DNA of 64,000 nt from Patiria miniata (Eukaryota; Echinodermata; Asteroidea; Valvatida; Asterinidae), in assembly GCF_015706575.1 (NCBI RefSeq), contig NW_024037059.1, positions 37,485,058 to 37,549,057 on the forward strand. The letters are read 5' to 3'. Of the stretch, positions 57,701 through 64,000 are shown piece after piece; the first letter of the stretch is position 1, and every line of letters starts with the position of its first letter. The notes under the pieces were generated by a model. That model saw only the letters and a list, made by a program, of their open reading frames with translations, had not been told where the DNA came from and did no database searches. Both the position numbers and the translations under genes were made by a program.

Positions 57701-60700
57701 CCGAGAAGAACGCGGCCAACCCCACCACCCCAAAGTCCGGGGAGAGCGGGGCCTACTTCCCCATCCGCAGCCCCCACACGGTGTCCTGGCGATACCTGGA
57801 CATGTTGAGGGTGAAGGCCCACCTGGTCATGAGGCTGATTGAGCTCAGGATTGGACAGGACCTGCTGCTACAGGTGAGACAGACAGGCCGACAAACAGAC
57901 AAACACACGGACAGATGCTGACGAGATACTGACAACTTTCTGGATTGATTCCGACATTTTAGGAATAGACTTTAGGTATCAATAAAATTGAGTTAAGCAC
58001 ATTTGTGATCTGTAAAAAAAGTTGCCTGAGCATAAAGATTGGCTAAACCATTATGTGCAGACTCTGGCTCAAAAGTTGGCATGTTCTTTTCCATGGTAAC
58101 TGATCATAGTCGCTGAAAACTGACAGAGGGTCCTTCTTTTTTGTGAAATTTAAACGTCCCCCAATTTCAGTATTTCCCGCAGAAATGATACCTTAAAAAG
58201 TGAACTGGTTAAAAAAATGTGACGAATTGAACAAATTAATGCCAGACGAAGATCAGATCCTTTCTTTGAATTTCCCAGGTTTTCAACAAGCTTTTGTCCC
58301 TGGCTGCGTCGGCTGCCATGCTGAAGTTCATCACCAACTCCTGGGGGAACATGCTGCTGTCAACAAGCGGAGTGAGTTATTATCTCAAAATGTTCTAATC
58401 TTCAAAATGCCAGTGTTGTAGGTCTCGAGACTGGTTTCAAGACCACTTTTTGCTGGTCTCAGTCTCGGTCTCGGGAGCTGTGGTCTCGGTCTCGGTCCCC
58501 TTTGGTCTCGATGTTTTGGCTGGTCTCGGGTAGAGACCGGCAATATGTAGCATTTACAGCTTGATCGATTACTTTGCGTTCACTTCGTTCAGTACCGTTG
58601 ATAGTTAAAACATTTGCTAGCCCGTAGATCATGTCAACATTGTTTTGAATCGTAGTATCGTGGTTGGTTCGGACTGCACGTTGGAAAGTCCTCAAAGTAC
58701 ATGTAAAGCTGCAGCAGTACCAGTCATGCAGCGAAGCAAATCATTTTGATCTGGTGTCAACGTGTGTGTATATACATTGTACATGTACATGTACATGTAC
58801 AGTGCAAACATACCGCGAGTTGGTGATTCTTTACAACATAATACAAAGGTTACAACTTACAACCATAATTATGTGTCTTGTTTTTCATTTAGAATATTAA
58901 TTGTTATTTATTATCCGGGGTCTTGGTCTCGGTCTCGGTCCCGAACCATATCGGTCTCGGTCCACCTTGAAGGTGCTGGTCTCGGTCTCCGTTTCGAAAC
59001 TTCGGGTCTCAATCTTGGTCTTAGTCTCGGACTATCTCGACTACAACACTGCAAAATGCTGTTTGGATAGAGAGTTTACTTGTGAGTGTGTATCTCCTCC
59101 TCCTCCTTTCAGTTCTTGAAGTCTCTCTCCACGGTGTCGGGCAAGGACCTGTCCCTGTTCCTGGACCAGTGGGTGTACCAGGGCGGCATCGTGCAGTTCA
59201 CAGGCAGCTTCAACTTCAACCGGAAACGGAACATCGTGGAGATAGAGTTGAGACAGGACACGGGGCGGAAAGGGATCCTGAAATATGTCGTAAGTACAAA
59301 AAATAACTGCTTAGCGAATTTATGTGCTAAGCGAAAAATCAATAAATGTTAGAGTCACCTAAGCCTAATCTTAAATCAACCTGTTTATGTTTCAGGACCT
59401 TTAAAGGTGAATCATCAATATTTAAATTTTAAAGTCATCTAAGCCTAACCTCAAATCAACCTGGTTATGTTTCAGGGACCTTTAAAGGTGAATCATCGAT
59501 ATTAAATGTTAAAGTGATCCAAGCCTAATCTTAAATCACCCAGTTATGTTTCAGGACCTTTAAAGGTGAATCATCGATACTTAAATGTTAGAGTCACCTA
59601 AGCCTAATCTTAAATCAACCTGTTTATGTTTCAGGGACCTTTAAAGGTGAATCATCGATATTTAAATATTAGAGTCATTCAAGCCTAACCTCAAATCAAA
59701 CTGTTTATGTTTCAGGGACCTTTAAAGGTGACCGTTCAGGAGCTAGACGGCTCCTTTGAGCACACTCTGCAGGTGGAGGATAATGTCACCAAAGGAGATA
59801 TCACCTGCCACTCAAAAAGCAGACGGTAAGTTGTGCCAAGTTTGGTTCCATTTTCAGTTTTTATTGGAGACTGCTCTGTTTCATCCATAGAGCTATATTA
59901 AATTACTAGAGCGCTAACTCGTCATTCTACGCGCGGAGACGCTTCAAAGTCGTCCTGGGCGCAGACATTTTGAATTCATGTGCGTGTTTGTAGAACATAA
60001 AGAAATTAGATGGATTTAATTTTGAAAGTGTGCTTTACATGCAACGCGCAAGTAGAACATATGCAAACAACTTAAGCGCGTCATTGACGGTTCAAAAAAA
60101 TGTGACGGCAAAAAGCATTTTCAGCGAATATGCGCACGGGTTGCGCTGTTTGCGTAGAGCAAAATGAGATGCTCATTTGCTGATCGTGCGTTTCGGTTTT
60201 GGGCGTATTGGCTTCGGTAACGCACCGGTATGGAATACAAACGCCGATATGCAAATAGCCGTACAAAAGCCGTACAAAATTTCTAGGTCTCCATAGGTTT
60301 GTGCACAAACATGGATGCGCCCAGCAGGCATTACTTTGTACACGAAGTTAGCGCTCTAGTAATTTAATATAGCTCTATGGTTTCATCTAGACTCCCCCAC
60401 TAAAAAAATATCTGTTCACTTTGATTCCTTGTGCAGTCAGTTCTTTCACTTCAGGTAATGCTTTTGGCCGAAAAAGTTTGAGTGGATATGATCAACAAAG
60501 TAAAATATTTACTGTTTCAGATAAAAACAAGGTCAAAATTATCCATATGCAAAAAAACATTGTCATCTTCGTTCAATTGTGATGTTCAATTTGTTGTTTA
60601 ATTATGTCTTTTCAAAACGTTAACTTCAGAATTTTCTGTTTTCTAAAAACAAGAGGATTTTTTTTTCTACTTCTTAGGCATAAGAAAAAGAAAATCCCTT

Positions 60701-63605
60701 TGGTGAATGGCGAAGAAGTGGACATGGACCTCAGCACAATGGAGTGAGTACCGACACATGTTATAAGATCCAGGAATGACTATAAGCATGCTGGTCAGGG
60801 GTAATAATATATGACATCCTTGGATCCTCTGAAAATTAAAATCCGGGAATGACTAGAAGCATGCTGGTCAGGGGTAATAGTAATATGTGAAAATATTGGA
60901 TCCTCTGAAACTATAAATCTACCAATTACTATAAGTGTGCTGGTCAGGGGTAATAATATTATGTGAAAACACAGATTCTTCTCTGAATTAAAAAGCCCTA
61001 TGTAAACATAGTTGTGCCTTATGGTGGATAATTTGGGTTTCTTTCTTCAAACTGACTGACTTTTCATTTTGTCGTTTCCCTTCCCATGATGCTCTAGTTC
61101 TGACTCGCCCGTTCTGTGGATCCGCATCGACACCCAGATGACCCTGCTGCGTCAGGTGGTCTTCCAGCAGCCCGACTTCCAGTGGCACTACCAGCTGCGC
61201 TACGAGAGGGACATCGTCGCGCAGATTGAGGTGGGTCATTAGGCCACAGTGGACTCTGCGCAGGGACTGTAGAGGGCGGTATTCATGTGAACTTTAGTAC
61301 AAATATGACTTATAATGATCTGAATACACACAAGCCTGTAGCATCTTTGCATTTAGGCCAGGCATACAGAATATTCAATAAGGGCATTCAATTTTTGGTA
61401 ATATCTCTTCTTTTTGACATCATTAAGGGAGTACTTTTGCACCGAGTAAAGCAAAAAAGTAAAGTCTGTCACAAGCCTACGTGGCCCATCAGGCCGGCAT
61501 TTATCTCCCGTTTCAGCAGCATGAAACAACTGAGAATATTTCTATTCCCCCTGGACGGGATGCTAGTCCATCGCCGGTTACTCCCCAGCTAATGCCGGTA
61601 CCCATTTATACTCCTGGGTGGAGAGAGGCAAGTGGGGATGAAGTGGCTTGCCAAAGGACACAACATATGACCAGCAACTGGATTCGAACCCCTGACCCTC
61701 TGATTATGAGTTACCAACCCTAACCGCTAGGCCACACTCCCCCACGGAGTCCACAGGCGCATTTGTAGCTTTTGTTGTCCAAAAACGAGCCCCAAAATCA
61801 TGATCAGGGATAGTTATACAGAGCTTAATTGAAGTATGGGCACTAAGGTATGTGAAGACATTTTGTCCGATCAGTCAGTTGAGGGTACATTTTCAATTCT
61901 AGGCTCTCGACTCCAAATGAAATGTGTTTAGAAATCGAGCAAAATTTCACAGCTAACAGCTATAACAGTTGCGTCAACAAAACTTTTTTGATTACTGACT
62001 CTGTGCATAAGTGACCCGTCAACGGTTTCTGGGAGAGACATTCGAATGCATTGCTGACGACGCCTGAAGCTCATGCCAAGATGCTATGGCCTTGTACAGA
62101 TACTCAGAAAAGAATTAGAAAAGAATTAATCAATCCACTGGGAGACCATAACCTATCTTTGATTTTTAACCCTAACCGCCCTGAATCCTTCAAAATCTTC
62201 TTTGCCAAAGTGGAGGAATTTGGAGGATTGAGGTTACATGGCAAAAGTGTGTTACTGATTTCGTAGGATGCAATTTGTCAAGGTCTTGGGCCGGACCTTT
62301 GGTTGTTTTTGCTCAGCTATGCATAAATACAGGCCTGGATTATGCTTGAAATCCTCCATACTGCTCCAGGATGTCACTGGCCAAGCCTCAACATATTGAC
62401 AGTCACTGCCGCAGGATTTGGCAGGATTCAGGCAGTGGTCACCCCTCCACGGACCACATTCAAGAAATAATGGAGGAATTGGAGGATTGAGGCTATGTGT
62501 TTTTTTCTTCCATGAGGCCAAGTGGAGGATTTTGCAGGATTGAGGCTACATCCTAGCAAAAAGGCCTGGAGAGCTAGGGTTAATATTGTTGCCACAGATT
62601 CTGCGGAATTTTCTGCCGAGATGTGAAATATCCTTGTTTTTCCCCCTGTTCTGACTCGATTTGTACGCTTTTTCTTTCGCGTTTTGTTCCGAAATGCTCA
62701 GGCGATACAGAACCTAGAGAGGTTTCCCAGTCCCTCCACAGTCAGTGTCCTGACTGAGATCATCGAGAACCGACAGTGTTTCCACAAAGTGAGAATGGTC
62801 GCTGCACACTCACTGGCCAAGGTAAAAAAGTGGTGCAATTTTTTTTTAAAAATTGCCCTTTGGATCTATTAAAATTGAGCAAAGCTGCTTGAAAATGTTT
62901 AATATGATTGAGAGGAACACACTGATCTATTAAAGCCCAACCCACTATGCACTTAAGCATAAACAGGTGTGCTCCTCCGATGCCACTTTGCTTGTTTCAA
63001 CTGCAGTTAGGCCCCCCTAAAATAGTCGGTCTCTGGTCAGACCAAGGTTCCAAAATTGATGCGGCGATGCGTTGTTTTTTTGTTTGTTTTTATTGGGTTT
63101 TTTTATGCTTGGGTTAGACAGATAAGGTGGGCACTATTTTGCTTTTGTGTGTCCTCATATGCCTTTTTGACCTCCATTATTTGCCTTGGTGCCCTCCATC
63201 ATTTGGAGTTGAGCTGCCCACAAAAGATTGAGGCAGTGCGGCAATAGAGGGCGCTGTTGTAGCTAGCGTGGAAAATTTGGAAAAAAAAGCAATATTGTTG
63301 TACATGATTAAAATTATGCTTGCCCTGACCAGAGACCGACTATTTCTTTGTTTTTGGCCTAAACAGAGATTCTCCACTAGCAGAGCCATGAAGTTGGACC
63401 CATATTTAATCAATAGAAGTCCAGTTGTTTTACTTTACTGTACCAATGTACCGATCGTTTGTAGATTTCTAATGAGCTGGTCGCCTCCTACATGGGCCAC
63501 ACGGCCATCATCGCCATGTTCAAGAAACTCTTTGGCTCCTACTCCTGCGCCGACATCGTCAAGCAGAACAGCTTCAGCAATTTCATGGACTACTTCTTGC
63601 AAAAG
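48727..63605 (+). CDS. TAF2: TAF2, TFIID subunit 2 (partial, first 18 coding exons)
   Basis: TFIID subunit that, with TAF1, contacts core promoter/Initiator DNA; nuclear. Coding exons: 48727-48785, 49265-49319, 49588-49670, 50696-50776, 52324-52442, 53474-53571, 54136-54374, 55080-55182, 55324-55442, 56750-56963, 57607-57873, 58279-58371, 59113-59289, 59716-59825, 60678-60743, 61098-61230, 62702-62821, 63465-63605. They join in phase to 759 residues of about 1,200 expected; the rest lies beyond the window. The start follows an in-frame TGA 24 nt upstream and gives [20 protein letters not shown], matching the human KKGDKGFESPRPYKL. The M1-aminopeptidase fold is present but dead: the HExxH position reads QSLSE before QFFG (about 341-349) and GAMEN is lost, as in known TAF2. 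[14 protein letters not shown] and [18 protein letters not shown] are near-identical to vertebrate TAF2. All introns are GT-AG except the first, which fits only as AT-AC. Confidence 0.95.
49735..49978. repeat. Dispersed repeat, copy A (TAF2 intron 3)
   Basis: About 240 bp, nearly identical to 62340-62580 and in the same orientation. Internal motif GCAGGATTGAGGCTA occurs twice, and CATCCTAGCAAAAAGGCCT lies at the right end. Nature unknown, no ORF. Confidence 0.75.
49994..50538. mobile_element. MITE-1, copy c (TAF2 intron 3)
   Basis: 545 bp, ends AGGTAGAGTAGATCATTTGC and the inverse of AGGTGTAGGGTAGATC, closest to copy b. The flanks are TTCA and TTGA, probably mutated TTAA. It lies 157 bp upstream of TAF2 exon 4. 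Confidence 0.75.
51005..51220 (-). mobile_element. tRNA-derived SINE (TAF2 intron 4)
   Basis: On the minus strand: A box TGGCCTAGCGGATAAGAGC, B box GGGTTCGAGCCC, then a body with GCCCTTGAGCAAGGCACTTAA and AAGAACCCAGTAACACTTA. The body reappears in plus orientation at 51925-52100. Confidence 0.7.
51925..52263 (+). mobile_element. Headless copy of the same SINE with ATT tail (TAF2 intron 4)
   Basis: It shares TTAAAGAACCCAGTAACACTT and AGAAGGGGTTTGCCCCGGTG with the SINE at 51005-51220, then GCGCCTTGAG...GCGCTATATAAGACTC and an ATT microsatellite tail. The tRNA head is missing. Confidence 0.65.
54395..54685 (+). mobile_element. tRNA-derived SINE (TAF2 intron 7)
   Basis: A box TGGTCTAGCGGTCGAGC and B box GGGTTCGAACCCC, followed by a SINE body including TTAAATGGGTACCGGCATT. 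It begins 20 bp after the exon 7 donor. Confidence 0.7.
55581..56063. mobile_element. MITE-1, copy d (inverted, TAF2 intron 9)
   Basis: An inverse copy most like copy a, ending GATGGACTATAGCT against TTAA (56064-56067). The left end is diverged or truncated. The core hairpin reads CGGTGCGTCTTAAGACGCACC (about 55880-55900). Confidence 0.7.
58411..59051. mobile_element. hAT-like element filled with GGTCTC minisatellite (TAF2 intron 12)
   Basis: Ends CAGTGTTGTAGGTCTCGAG and the inverse of CAGTGTTGTAGTCGAGA. A perfect 8-bp duplication, CAAAATGC, lies at 58403-58410 and 59052-59059. Both ends carry arrays of GGTCTCGGTCTCGGT. The middle is AT-rich with an ACATGT run. No transposase ORF. Confidence 0.85.
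59342..59730 (+). repeat. 80-bp tandem array repeating the TAF2 exon 14 acceptor
   Basis: Five acceptor-like sites (TTTCAGG[G]ACCTTTAAAGGTG) occur at 79-81 bp spacing; TTCAGG begins at 59391, 59471, 59550, 59630 and 59711. Only the last leads into exon 14 (starts 59716). Each earlier unit continues AATCATCGAT... into AAGCCTAA and stop codons. The duplicated unit therefore spans the intron end and the first bases of the exon. Confidence 0.9.
59886..60379. mobile_element. hAT-like MITE with perfect 8-bp duplication (TAF2 intron 14)
   Basis: About 33-bp terminal inverted repeats (CATAGAGCTATATTAAATT and its inverse, reaching GAGCGCTAAC) are flanked by GTTTCATC at 59878-59885 and 60380-60387. 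494 bp, no coding capacity. Confidence 0.9.
61480..61745 (-). mobile_element. tRNA-derived SINE (TAF2 intron 16)
   Basis: On the minus strand: A box TGGCCTAGCGGTTAGGG and B box GGGTTCGAATCC, then a body with the TATAAATGGGTACCGGCATT core also present in the SINE at 54395. Confidence 0.7.
62340..62580. repeat. Dispersed repeat, copy B (TAF2 intron 16)
   Basis: A direct copy of the repeat at 49735-49978, starting AATCCTCC(A/G)TACTGCTCCA and ending near GGCCTGGAGAGCTAGGGTT. It is about 120 bp upstream of exon 17. Confidence 0.75.
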
Positions 63606-64000
63606 GTATGCCCTCTGACTCCAAACTACCGTACATCCTTCCAAACCCACACCCAGGTTTTTGCTATATTTTTATGGGTACAGAAATGCAGTCAGTTCTT
63701 TTTTAAATGAGGCTTGGCTTTCCAAAATTGTTTGGAGTACAAAGAATGTGGGGCTGCTGCACACGATTTCAGCCACAAAAGAAACAACCCGAAAGCAAAA
63801 AAATTGTATTTAAATTGACTGCAAGATGTTTAGTATTTATGTATATCGACATTTTGATATTAAAAACAACGGTAACATCTGCCTTCAGCGTTATACCTTA
63901 AAATCAATTTGAATTTAAACAAAAAAAATTGTTTTTTGGGGCGGAGTAAATTTGTGTTCCAAAATGGAAAAAGGTTTTACTATGCAAACAATGTGGCAGT

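Overview
The window is animal nuclear DNA. It is AT-rich, its genes are split by GT-AG introns, and ATT-tailed retroelement ends, tRNA-headed SINEs and many fold-back or inverted-repeat DNA elements fill the space between genes. Protein similarity (recalled family sequences, no search run) and the foldback element resembling sea-urchin TU elements suggest an invertebrate deuterostome, most likely an echinoderm; species and class cannot be fixed from this window.

Four protein genes are supported. (1) A six-exon SLC16/monocarboxylate-transporter-like gene on the minus strand (coding 17281 down to 9246, 501 residues). (2) A FAM110-family gene on the plus strand with one very large coding exon (32716-36210, 1,164 residues) and a 5' non-coding exon. 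(3) A complete five-exon RPS21 gene on the minus strand (46575 down to 44482, 86 residues). (4) The first 18 coding exons of TAF2, the TFIID subunit, on the plus strand (48727-63605, 759 residues); the gene runs off the right edge. Exon junctions of genes 1, 3 and 4 were joined by hand, all phases agree, and the TAF2 and RPS21 products align along their lengths with the vertebrate proteins.

Layout: 1-3066 is a large inverted repeat built of tandem repeats (TU/foldback type), and 4150-4900 holds a further array of the same repeat. 5.2-9 kb holds MITEs, a minisatellite and homopolymer-rich hAT-like elements. 9.05-17.6 kb is the transporter gene and its promoter. 17.6-32 kb is mostly non-genic, with hAT-like and TTAA-flanked MITEs. 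32-36.2 kb is FAM110. 36.2-44.3 kb is non-genic, with palindromes, nested foldback elements and a possible hammerhead-like motif. 44.3-46.6 kb is RPS21. 46.6-48.7 kb is the divergent RPS21/TAF2 promoter gap, occupied by a 993-bp palindromic element with a perfect 9-bp target-site duplication. 48.7-64 kb is TAF2, with SINEs, two TSD-bounded hAT-like elements and a tandem array of decoy splice acceptors in its introns.

The strongest unusual signals are: a TAF2 first intron that works only as AT-AC with a U1-type donor; the recent-looking palindromic element between two housekeeping promoters; the 80-bp array that repeats the acceptor of TAF2 exon 14; the roughly three- to four-fold enlarged FAM110 protein; and TTAA-flanked MITE families that share the same hairpin core. 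RPS21 and TAF2 are housekeeping genes (ribosome, TFIID). No operon-like or pathway link between the four genes is evident.
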